The translations under genes were made by a program, and so were the position numbers. The notes beneath the pieces are model-generated. The model was not told the origin of the DNA. It searched no databases and was given only the letters and a program-made list of their open reading frames with translations. From Isoetes taiwanensis (lineage: Eukaryota; Streptophyta; Lycopodiopsida; Isoetales; Isoetaceae), in the NCBI GenBank assembly GCA_021234155.1, contig JAJEKV010000102.1:2912456-2976455 (forward strand): a DNA stretch of 64,000 nt, written 5' to 3'. Shown here in pieces: positions 36,349 through 46,340 of the stretch. Every line of letters starts with the position of its first letter. Position 1 is the stretch's first letter.

Positions 36349-37516
36349 GGAGCAAAGATCTTGCCTTTGATGCTTTCAAGAGATATGCTGCAGAAGTTGA
36401 GTGCTCTACTGGAAGAAGAATCAAGTGTGTTCGATCAGACAGAGAAGGTGAGTACATGTCTTTTAAGTTCATAAAGTTTTGTATTGAAAGGGGAATTAGA
36501 AGACAGTTTACTTGCAGCTACACACCTCAACAAAATGGTGTGGCTGAGAGAAAGAATAAGACAATTCTTAATGCAGTTAGGTCGACGTTAAAGCATAGTG
36601 GTTTGCCCAATTTTTTGTGGGAAGAGGCTGTAAAGACTGTTGTTCTAATTCAAAATGGTTTGCCCTCAGTTAGCATTAATGATCATTGTCCAGGGGAGCT
36701 TTGGTCTGGTAGCATTCCTGACTATGAAAAATATAAAGCCTATGGATGCCTAACTTATATACATGTGCCAGAAGAGTTAAGATCCAAGCTTGATGATAGA
36801 TCCACAATAGGATACTTAGTGGGATATGATGAGAATTCAAAAGCTTATAGGATATATAATCCAGCAAACAGGAAAATAATCATAAGCAGAGATGTCACTT
36901 TTGTAGAGGACAAACTATACAAACCTGCATTGAATAGGGAAGGGTCTGAGAAGGTTGATCAAGGAACAGAAGAAATTAAAATTGACACAAAGGAATATGA
37001 TTCTGATGAAGATGATTTGGATAACCAAAGTGACAGCTCTATTGAAAATTTTGATCAAGAAGAAAAAGGGGGGATAAAATAACACCTAAGGAGACTAAGA
37101 AAAGGAGAACAAAAGGAGAAAAAGATTAAGGAAGGAATGCGGGGGACGATAACAAAGTATATGGCGGTGATCGGATGGCGTATGTTAGAATACAATCACA
37201 AAAGGAAAATATTACACAAGCTTTAATGGTTCTTGATACTGGTATACCAGAATGTTTTGATGAAGCAATTAAAGATCTAGAGAGCAGCAAATGGAAACAA
37301 GCAATGAATGATGAAATTGACTCATTCAACGGAACAGATACTTATGAGGTTGTGGAAAGGCCAAAAAATAAGAATGTTGTAGGAAATAAATGGGTATATA
37401 AGCTGAAAATAGGAGTAGATGGTAATCCAAAGCATAAAACTCGACTTGTGGCTCAGGGATTTACTCAAAGAAAAGGAGTTGATTATGATGAGACCTATTC
37501 ACCAGTTATAGAATAG
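36349..37516 (+). CDS. Copia integrase C-terminal part and start of RT (copy B)
   Basis: Frame 36,456-37,082 carries the integrase end (CSYTPQQNGVAERKNKTIL, with the catalytic Glu in the AERK context; LPNFLWEEAV) and the following linker (YLVGYDENSKAYRIYNP). Frame 37,175-37,516 begins the RT (SSKWKQAMNDEIDSF, NKWVYKLKIGVDGNPKHK, GVDYDETYSPVIE). The segment between 37,060 and 37,175 is scrambled in B but clean in A, the reverse of most other positions. Confidence 0.85.
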
Positions 37517-37562
37517 AATAGAATAGAATATAATAGTTTTTTTAACGTCCACGGAGACCAAT
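37513..37562 (-). mobile_element. Mini LINE 3' end inside the Copia RT
   Basis: Between SPVIE and NSIRMIIAIA, which are adjacent in normal Copia RT, lie about 50 bp. On the minus strand they read GGTCTCCGTGGACGTTAAAA followed by a T-rich stretch and (ATTCT)n. The same insert is in copy A (about 18,470-18,512), so it predates the duplication and had already inactivated the element. Another end with the same GGTCTCCGTGGACG lies at 50.8 kb on the plus strand. Confidence 0.65.
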
Positions 37563-38777
37563 GAACAGTATCAGAATGATAATTGCTATTGCTAATGCAC
37601 TTGACTATGAGCTGCACCATATGGATGTGAATACAGCCTTCTTAAATGCAAAGCTGGAAGAAGAGATATATATGAAGAATGGTACAAATGTATGGATACT
37701 TTTTTAATGGCACAAGGTTTCAGAAAATTAGACAATGATGGCAATGTCTATTTGTTTGAAGAGAAGAATGATCATTGTGTAATAGGTTTATATGTTGATG
37801 ATTGCATCATGGCTGGAAAAACCATGGGAATCTTAAATAAATGTAAGAATGTTCTAAAGAGCAGATTTATGATGATAGATCTTGATGAACTTAAGAAATT
37901 TCTTGGGATTGAGGTGACACGTGACAAAAAGAATAGGAGAATAAATCTGTCACAGAGAAAATATATAGAAACAGTACTGGCAAAATTCAATATGGAAGAA
38001 TGCAATGAAGTTAAGGCTCCAATTCTGCCTGGTTGCAAGATATCAAAGGAGATGTGCCCTCAAAGTGAGTTAGAAGAAAGATATATGGAAGAAATACCAT
38101 TCAGACCATTGATTGGAAGTTTACTTTACATCTCAAATAACACCAGACCAGATATTAGTTATATTGTGAATGTTCTAAGCAGATATAATCATAATCCAGG
38201 GAGGCAACATTGGCTTGCAGCTAAAAAGGTATTAAGATATTTGAAGGGAACAAGAGATGTGGGGATTGAATACTGCACTGATGATTTAAATTTGATAGGA
38301 TACTGTGATGCTGACTGGTGTGGAGATCCAGATGAGAGAAGATCAACTTCTGGATATCTACTTATGTTGGGAGGAGGGCCAATAAGCTGGAGAAGTAAGA
38401 AGAAATCCTCTATAGCGCTCTCCACAGCAGAAGCAGAGTATGCATCATCAACTTTGGCTGCCAAAGAAATTGTGTGGACAAGGAGAATGCTTGATGAACT
38501 GGGAATAAAACAGAATGGGAGAACAATATTATAAAGTGACAGTAAAAGTTGTATTTTCATGGCTAAAAATCCTGTCATGCATGAGAGGACAAAATATATT
38601 GAGATGAAGATGCATTTCATTAGGGACATGGTTAATAAAAATGTTATTCAGTTAGAGCATATAAAGTCTAAAGAGCAACTAGCAGATATTCTTACAAAGG
38701 TATTAAGCAGCAACCGATTTAATATGTTGACAGGAAAAATAAGTTGCAGGACAAGATACAGGGAAAATGTAAAATAA
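37562..38777 (+). CDS. Copia RT (internally deleted) and RNase H (copy B)
   Basis: Restarts at NSIRMIIAIANAL, MDVNTAFLNAKLEEEIYM. A deletion then removes the stretch of RT that normally leads to the WYK block, shared by copies A and B. Frame 37,692-38,534 has GLYVDDCIMA (the YVDD active site), the connection region and RNase H (ALSTAEAEYASSTLAAKEIV). The last frame 38,559-38,777 is the RNase H end and C-terminus (IQLEHIKSKEQLADILTK). Because of the RT deletion the polyprotein could not be functional even without the small frame breaks. Confidence 0.88.
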
Positions 38778-38839
38778 TTGATGGCAGAAATATGGACAGG
38801 ACTGAAGCAGGATCAATGGAAAGAATAACCAAATTATAA

Positions 38840-38852
38840 GGTGAAAGGGGAA
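38840..38852 (+). other. Copia polypurine tract
   Basis: GGTGAAAGGGGAA immediately before TGTTAGG of the 3' LTR, the expected plus-strand primer. Confidence 0.8.
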
Positions 38853-39614
38853 TGTTAGGAAATAAATATGTTTCATGAGTTCACCTTATAATGGGAAAAT
38901 ATTTGCAGAATGATATGGTTGAGAAGTTTGCAGAACATATTAACATAGCTTCTTTAAGCAGAACATATTAAGACAGCTTGTTTAAGTTGTCATGGTGATA
39001 TACAGATCACAGAACCTTATCAGTGCAATGTTGAGTTCACAAGGTTCAAAGAGAGGAAAGAAACTTAAAGCAAACTTAGTTAACCTATATGGTTATAAGG
39101 GTTCGTTGGTGAAACAAAGATAAACATTATCATGTTCGAACCATTGCATTAAAGCTATCTTATTTCTAATGGTTTAACCATTGGAAATTATTGTGTTATA
39201 GATCGAAGACCACGTCAATGATCTGAGGAAGGCAAGTTTATACGGAGGAAAACCTCCGGATCAAATTTAGAAAGCAAATGATCGAATGGATTGACAGACC
39301 GGATCGGTAGTCTCCATGACCGCCGGATCCATGTAAATATAAACCTAAGAAGCATAGATAATATACATCTGAGATATTTCGAAGTGAGTTAAATAGTACA
39401 AAGGTATTTGTCTTTGTTACTTTTGGTTTTGAAGCAACACTATAGATGATCATTTGAAAGTGAATGGGAATTTTTATAGTTGTGTGAACTTGATAGTGCA
39501 ATGGAAATATGATCAATATTGTCAAAATAAAATTTGTCTAGTGAAACAGGCTTCAATATTGATCTAAGTTCTGGTTAATGGTTTGCATTGGATATTAGAC
39601 TAAATATTCCTAAC
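38853..39614 (+). repeat. Copia 3' LTR (copy B)
   Basis: 762 bp, TGTTAGG...CCTAAC. The final A of the expected CA is replaced by the G of the flanking GAGAG. Confidence 0.9.
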
Positions 39615-40365
39615 GAGAGAGAGAAATGAAAATGAAATGTTTTATAAATCACGTCTATGAGACCATCAGGTCTAGAAGACGATATACAAGTCAATTTCCG
39701 TATATAACTAGAACTCTAATGTACCCTCAATCAGGGCATCATTAGTCTCCCTACTCTCTTTCTCATATACTTCCAGTAGGTGTTTATAGTTTCTTATTGA
39801 CACGTCTCTCACTTTCATCACCTCTATCAAGTAGTCTTTGGTGGTTTACTTTGGCAATAAAGAAATCATATAAAGAGATCCGGTAGGAATACCCATCCGT
39901 CTCCTTAAATTTTCATATGCGGGGCCCGGTGAAGAATAAGGTGTGCCTCATCCTCAAGTACATCAGCTCCACATGTTTTACATGTACGTAGGTGTCGGGG
40001 GAGATTCCCCCATCTACCAACCTCCACTCCCAAGTGATGTGAACTTAATCTTAGTCTGCACAATAAATGTCTTTTAAAATAAGACAACTTACCCAAGAGA
40101 TGCGGTGCTTCTCCAAGTGCTGGATTAATTTCCTTTTTGTAAAATGCCATCTTCAGGCTCGCATTATGCCAAGCTTTTTTCTCGACATGCTTGCCGTAGA
40201 CCCATTCCCTTAGCTCATCCTCCTCTGATGGCGTATCTTCTAGCACCATTCCCCACTTGCCCATCCATTTGCCCACCTCATTATACCATCCCTTAAGACT
40301 GCTCTGTATCATTGCCAGCCTCGGTAGCCTATCAGCATCCATGTCGTGAACTTTTTGCACATATA

Positions 40366-40437
40366 GAGAGAGAGAGAGAGAGGAGGGAGGGAGGGAGGGA
40401 GGGAGGGAGGGAGGGAGGGAGGGGGAGGGAGAGAGAG
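40366..40437. repeat. GAGA/GGGA microsatellite at LINE6 deletion point
   Basis: (GA)n then about ten GGGA units. It stands exactly where some 300 or more RT codons are missing. The same in copy A at 21,296-21,358. Confidence 0.85.
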
Positions 40438-40625
40438 GACTATCAGCCGCCTTCCCGTTAGATAGCTTTTGTAACCTCTCAAGGACATCCTCAATTGAAA
40501 ATTGCAAGGCATTATGTATGTCTACATTTTGTACATCCTCTATCCCTGGGATATGACATAGCTTGTGTAATTGTTGCATCAGCAAGTTTAGATCCAACTT
40601 CATAGTCTTGCTTCCCCTTGGATTT

Positions 40626-41012
40626 TGTTAACGTTCCTAATCGACGTGCCCTTAGCCAACTGGGCAAAACCGTAAGGGCATGTCGGTTAGGAACGTTACA
40701 GTTGGTATCAGAGCAGGTCTCGAGTTCGAGTCTTCATGTGTGCCTATATGCATGGGTAATTTGCAAAGACTTGGTAATCATTGTGTCATGGTATGACATA
40801 GACATGGTATAGCTTTGAATGCTCGAGGACGAGCATAGTTCTAGTGGGAGAGACTGTAACAGGCCCATGGTAGACCGCTCGAGTATTCGATCCTTGATTG
40901 TGCCTGTGGGACGTTCCTGAGACACCGGCATAAATGGGTAGAAGCGACTATTCATAAACGTCTAGACGATTTTGCCCAGTTGGTTAAGGGCATGTCGGTT
41001 AGGAACGTTACA
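40626..41012 (+). mobile_element. TRIM-like short LTR element with inverted ends
   Basis: 387 bp between ATTT direct repeats (40,622-40,625 and 41,013-41,016) inside LINE6. Starting TGTTAACG and ending CGTTACA, it contains TTGGTATCAGAGCAGG, a tRNA-iMet primer site, just after a first GGAACGTTACA (about 40,700). A purine tract GTGGGAGAGA precedes TGTAACAGGCCCATGG (about 40,855), which starts a ~158 bp 3' LTR. The whole internal region is about 150 bp with no coding capacity, as in TRIM elements. Unusually, the left end is a ~40 bp inverted copy of the right end, so the 5' LTR looks rearranged. Copy A carries it at about 21,550-21,945. Confidence 0.65.
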
Positions 41013-42436
41013 ATTTTAGCCTATTCCAAAACTTTTTTGGATCAGCAATGGTTCTCTTACCATGGTTTTTTATGTCCTGAGCAAGCGTTCCCCCCTCCCC
41101 CTCCCCCCTCCCCCCTTTCACGCATTTAATCGGTTTCATATACTCCCTTTTTAGGCTTTGCTTGCAATTAGCCTCAACTTGCTTATAATATTATCATTTC
41201 TCTTTGCACTTGGCGTCAAACTAGGAGTTACAAGATAGGCCCAGACTGTCTTTTTTAGACTGAAAGTACTGTATGGCACTATTTAGTAAGACCGCAAAGA
41301 GTAGATCACTTATTTCTGAAGCATGAGGAGGCCACTGAATTTTTACTAACATGTTCTTCACAAGTTCTGCTGAAACTTCTTCATTTTATTCTTGTGCATG
41401 TGTATTTGGTGACTATATATGGGCTTGGTAGACTGCGGATCCCTTTCACAAAAATCTCCACTACTAGAGGCACATGATCTGACTCAGACTGCAGGTCATC
41501 TACCTGAAACTTCTTTACCTCTCTAGCAATATTCGCACTAGCAATAACCAGATCAACCATGCTAGCATCTCGACATGTCTATGATTCCGTGCCAAGAAAG
41601 ATCGGCCACGCTAGCATCTCGACACGTCTATGATTCTGTGCCAAGAAACCTGTCTGTGTCGTTATATATCAGGAGCTCTAGGCCACTGCACATTTCTAAT
41701 AAATGAAGCTCCTGAGGCTTTGCCCGTCTAGTTGTGTCTTGGGAAGTCCTGGCCCATCTAGACTCCACCATTTCAGCTTGATCAAGCATTTTCAACCAAG
41801 CTACTTCTCCATGGTCACTGCTAATGGTTGTCTGCCTATTACAATGCGTCCAATAAAGTCCCCTATAAGCAATGTATCCCCCAATGATGCCAATGTTACC
41901 CTGTTCCGATGATGAAATCCGTTGTCCCTATCAATATCTCCAACATTATAAGTGGGGGCCACCTTGGGAGGAAGTAACAGCCCGCAACAAAGAGCCTTTT
42001 ATCCGTACCAGGAAGCTCTGCCAGATGATGTTTTTCGTGCCTCTTTGACTTACGAATTTGGCCAATTGTGTAAGTTATGTCCGAATGTAGCATTCGATGC
42101 TCCCATACCTCGAAAATTGGGCCTCTGTTTTTCCCTTTGTAGCTGTAGTTGTCGGTGCACTTGACCCTGACGAAACCTTTTCCTTTGTAAGTACTCAGAC
42201 TTGCCCTTGTTTTGTTTGTGGATGCCCCAGCTCTTTAGAAGGTTACTTTCTTAGCAGTCACTGTTGCAGCCGAAACCCCTGTTATTTCCTTAGTAGTCCC
42301 TGTTGCAGTCGAAATCCTCATGTTTTGGTTGCAGATGCTTGAAGGCCATTCCCATCTCCACCAGATAGTGTCGAGGTTTCCTTAGCTGTAATAGTTCTTC
42401 TTGATTCTTCTTGCCCTGGTTTTGCACACCATATGT

Positions 42437-42975
42437 GAGAGAGAGAGGAAATGTGAGACTGCCAAGTCTATAACACGTTCAATTTGTACATTCAACATTA
42501 TAAAACAAATCATCTAATGCATTCTCTGGTAGTAATACAGTAGTCTCTTCTACCTTTGACTCACCTACTTTTAGGGTTCTTAAAACGTCATTCCTACGCT
42601 CTAAAATATCAATGATACATCTCCCAATATGCGATCCTGAAAAATCAAAGAAAGTCGTCAACGTGTCAGTATATACATCATCGAATATCTCTACCATCGA
42701 ATATCTCTATAAGTAGGGCAACGCAGAATTACATATTTCTCATCTTCAAGTATCCATGCCTCACATATCTTGCACAGTCTAAGCTCGTGAGGAATATCAT
42801 TCCACCTGCCTACTTCAACACTAAGCCTATGTGAGCTCAACCTCATCCTACAGATGGCATGCCTATGCTTCATGGAAATCCCTTCTGCCAAATACTTTAC
42901 CTCTTGCAATCCCTTCTGCCAAATACTTTACCTCCTGCAATGTAGGATTAATATGAGTCCTATAAATGTAGGCAT
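42437..42975 (-). pseudogene. LINE7 3' fragment (copy B)
   Basis: Short GA tract, hairpin at 42,453-42,477 (inner stem AGACT-TGGC-AGTCT, a covarying version), then frames 42,697-42,479 (ENALDDLFYN at the C-terminus) and 42,909-42,691 (RMRLSSHRLSVEVGRWND, then CKICEAWILEDEKYVILRC). Cut off about 60 bp further. A ~32 bp piece is tandemly repeated at about 42,878-42,941. Confidence 0.78.
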
Positions 42976-43559
42976 TTTAAAGCATTTGAAATATCCACGG
43001 ATGTGAGAGTGCTTAGTATTTACAGAAATTCAACGTCAGACATAATTTGTCAATGTGGTAACAAAAGGATAGCCAGAGACAATTTCGGACATAGGGCCTA
43101 AAAACATATAAAAAAATCATCGCTTATCAATTGATAAATTAAATAATGTTCAATGCATGATGGGAAATTGACGATGGCATTCGAGTGGAGTTTTAGTGGG
43201 ACAACAACAAAGACATGTGCTGCCGATTCCGATATTTTCCATGCTAAGCATCCGTAGGTGATTCAACCAAGCAACTTTGGAGTGTTACGAATCACAAGGA
43301 TGTGATCTCCCGTGTGATATTTAAATCAATGTTACTTAAGTACTCACAGGTGGATGGTACTTGAGGATATAAATGATCGTGGGCGATACCTTTTCGAACG
43401 GAAGGAAGCAAAAGGGATAAATCGTTAAGCAAACCTTAACGAGAATGCAGGGATAATCTTGCGGATGGTTCAAAGTCGCTTAACTATACCAACAAATCCA
43501 TCATTGATTCAGAGAGACCTTGACGTATAGGTCAAAATTGGTACAGGAATGTCATGAAC
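42976..43559. other. Unassigned sequence between LINE7 and the Gypsy fragment
   Basis: No open frame or motif recognised. It may be decayed Gypsy sequence, since an integrase fragment follows in the plus orientation. The same stretch is in copy A (about 23,911-24,489). Confidence 0.35.
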
Positions 43560-44060
43560 CTCCATATTTCGGGCGTAAAGGGATCCAAACTACTCCTGCC
43601 ACAGTATGAAGAGACATAACAAATAAACCCTCAACTAGCAAGACCATTGGATTTATTCAGCCTTTGCTCATTCCTAAGAAACCTTGGAAGCACATCACTA
43701 TGGTCCCAAAGGTTATTGAAATTAACTCATAAGAATTACCAAATTTGGATAGTCGTAGGCAAGTTGTCTAAACAGGTGCAATTGATTCCGTCTAAATCAA
43801 GTATGATAGCTCCTCAAGCAAGCAAGCTTTTCATGAAGGAGATATTGCATATTCATGGAATACCTGATGCAGTTATAATGGATAGGGATGCACTATTTTG
43901 CAGTAGATTTTGGTCAGGACTTATGAGAAATCTAGGTACAATTTTACAGTTTTCCACAACCTAGACGGATGGGCGGATTGAGGTTGTGAATCATGTCACT
44001 GAGGATATGATGCGTGCTTATGTTGCAGAAAGACAAAGTCACTGGGAAGAGTATGTAGAT
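43560..44060 (+). pseudogene. Gypsy integrase fragment (copy B)
   Basis: The frame 43,647-43,964 contains WIVVGKLSKQVQLIPSKS, FMKEILHIHGIPDAVIMDRD (with the second catalytic Asp of the DDE core) and FWSGLMRNLGTILQFSTT. It continues after a shift as DGRIEVVNH and EDMMRAYVAERQSHWEEY, the well-known Ty3/Gypsy integrase succession. No RT, gag or LTR belonging to it is visible. It is joined to the L1-type LINE at about 44,060. Confidence 0.8.
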
Positions 44061-46340
44061 ATTCGTTGGAATCTCCGATTACAAAATTGGTCTAAGTCTA
44101 AGCATGAAGAATGTCGTATGGAAAAGGATCAACTTCTGATGTACATGAGGGAAATTAGATCTCTGCTTCAAAATGATCCCTGTAACTCAAATCTGCAGTT
44201 GGGAGAAGATATTTTAGAGAGGAGAATCAGAAATATTGAAGAAATGGAGGCAAAAAATGCTGCTATTAGATGCAAAATCAAGTATACAAATGATATGGAT
44301 TCTGGTAGTACAAACTTCTTCTTTAGGGTTGCAAAAAGTAGATTGTTGAGGAACTCCATTACTGAGGTTATGGATGAGACTGGCTGTACTCACACCACTC
44401 AAAGGGATATTGCTAACTTTTTTCATGCTAAATTCAAGGATCTCTTTCAGTGTAAGCCTATTCCTCCAATGATCTCCAGAATGCTAATGCTTTTAAGTCT
44501 CTCATTGACACTATTCTTCCTTCTGCCTCTGGTGTAAGCCTATTCTTTCCAATGATCTCCAGAATGCTAATGCTTTTAAGTCTCTCATTGATACTATTCT
44601 TCCTTCTGCCTCTGATATTATGGATTGCTCGATGATCTCTATGCCTTCTCAAGATGAAATCCATAACATTCTTAATAGTTTCAGCAATGGGAAGTCCCCT
44701 GGTCCAGATGGCCTTCCTGCTGAATTCTATGTTAATTTTTGGGATATTCTTAAAAATGATCTTACTTCTCTTGTGCATGCCTTCTGGAGTGCTGAGCATT
44801 TGCATCCTTCTATTTCTAGTGGTTTCATCTCCTTGATTCCCAAGATCGATCATCCTACCAAACTTCAAGACTGGAGGCCTATCTCTTTAACAAAGATATG
44901 TTGCCTCATACAGGATTGGCCTAGCTCTGTGCTAAAATCATTGCTTCCAAGATTAAGAATTATCTCGAGACGAATATCAGCCTGATTCAATCTGCTTTTC
45001 TTTCCAAGAGATATATTCTGGATAATCATGTGGCTGCTATGGAGGGTCTCCACTGGAATAGGATCTCTAAAAAATCTATTCTATTCTTAAACTTGACTTT
45101 AAACAATCTTTTGATTCAGTGAGATGGGATTTTCTTGATTTTGCAATGTCTAAGCTTGGTTTCCATCCCAAACTAAGAAATCTAATTTTTGGTCTAAATT
45201 CTAGATCTATCTTATCCATGGTTCTCCATCTGGTTTCTTCCCCTTTACTTGTGGTGTTAGGCAAGGTTGCCCTCTTGCTCCTTATCTTTTTCTAGTTGCA
45301 GCTGAGTTGCTTACTAAAGCTATTTCTCATTATCAGAATCTTGGTCTTATTTAAGGTCTTCAGCTTCCTGATTCCAATGAATCTCTTAGTATTCTTCAAT
45401 ATGCTGATGACTTTTTCTCCTTTCTTGATGCCGATATATTAAATATTGTGTTCTTTTTGGAAATTGCTAAGCAATTCTCAGTTGCTCTTGTTATCCACCT
45501 TAACATTGACAAGAGCTTGATAGTTGAAGACACTACTCATCAAAGTTTGGCTGGTATTAAAGTTCTCTCCCCTCTTCAAGCTACTAAATTGTTGGGTATG
45601 CCTCTATCTCTGAATCATAATATCAAAGGTTTGTGGGATCCTATTCTTTCTAGAATCAAGAAGAAGCTTCATAATTACAGGACTACTCTATCCCTTGCTA
45701 GTATAACTATAATTGCAAACTTAGTCTTAGCGAGCTTTCATGTATATTTCTCCACTGCCCTGGTAGCTCCTAAACTAATCTATCATGATCGTGAGAAAAT
45801 TATAAGAGGCTTCATTTGGAATGGTAAAGATCTTGTGAACTGGGGCTCTATTTGTAGATCTAAGGTCTTAAAGGGGCTTGGTTGCAAGAATTTATTTCTT
45901 CAAGCTCAATCCTTAGCAGGTAAGTTCATCTGGAAGGCCATTCATGGTAATCAATCTCCTGCCTCTAAGTTCATTAAATACTGGATTCATGAAAGTCATC
46001 CTTATGGTCATCCTACTATTCAGCATCTGCTTCCTCACTCTGCCTTTGTTAATCTTAAGCCTGCCATCAATATCTCTCCTCTGATGTGCAATTTAATTAA
46101 AGCTTGGAATTCTATTTCTCCAAACTATGCTTTTGTTTCCAGAGACATTTGGTAGATTGCCCCATGCTATGTGATAATGATGAAAATATGAGTCATATCT
46201 TTTTTTGCATAAGCTAAACGGGTTCTGGACTTGGTTAAGTAATAAGTTTGCAATATCTCATAATCAAGATCTTCTGTCTATTATTCAATGTAATGACAAA
46301 TTCATTAACACTATTATTCATTCTGCCCTTTGGAAACAAC
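44060..46340 (+). pseudogene. L1-type LINE ORF2, RT region (copy B and beyond)
   Basis: Plant L1-type RT on the plus strand, unrelated in detail to the GA-linked LINEs. Blocks: MDSGSTNFFFRVAKSR before the RT; FSNGKSPGPDGLPAEFYVNF; FISLIPKID and WRPISLTKICC; VRQGCPLAPYLF (about 45,255); LQYADDFFSFLD (about 45,400). Then comes a long frame 45,448-46,155 with LLGMPLSLNHNIKGLWDPIL, GFIWNGKD and WGSICRSKVLKGLGC, the RT connection and start of the zf-RVT region. Frame breaks occur at about 44,990, 45,120 and 45,350, so it is inactive. The endonuclease and ORF1 are absent, because the 5' side is Gypsy sequence. Confidence 0.85.
44451..44614. repeat. 82 bp tandem duplication in the L1-type LINE
   Basis: TGTAAGCCTATTC starts at 44,451 and again at 44,533 and the following 80 bp repeat almost exactly. 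Copy A has the segment once (25,381 onward). 82 is not divisible by three, so it shifts the frame. Confidence 0.85.

Larger units (their letters stand above)
39615..42436 (-). pseudogene. LINE6 (copy B), with internal deletion and TRIM-like insert
   Basis: Minus-strand family member whose (TC)n tail was hit by the Copia element. Hairpin 39,652-39,681 (perfect: CGTCT..AGACC-TGAT-GGTCT..AGACG). The frame 40,603-39,905 joins the RT N-terminal block (LQKLSNGKAADS) directly to the C-terminal region (HDMDADRLPRLAMIQ onward) through a GAGA/GGGA tract, so the RT core with YADD is gone. The endonuclease is recognisable at 42,093-41,896 (FVAGCYFLPR) and about 41,560-41,400 (SESDHVPLVVEI). The low-complexity start of ORF1 seems to be at about 42,340-42,180. 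Confidence 0.78.
29421..45604 (+). repeat. Segmental duplication, copy B
   Basis: Second copy of the large direct duplication. It begins with the sequence found at 13,670 in the LINE3 endonuclease. Its right limit is 45,604, the last position shared with the end of copy A; beyond that the L1-type LINE simply continues. Compared with copy A it contains LINE5 (29.9-33.8 kb), lacks the tandem array, and has an extra 82 bp tandem duplication at 44,451-44,614. Confidence 0.85.

Noticed and set aside
40860-41012. MITE or DNA transposon with 40 bp terminal inverted repeats
   Set aside because: The tRNA-iMet primer site, purine tract and TG...CA termini point to an LTR-type element, so the inverted end is better explained as a rearranged LTR.
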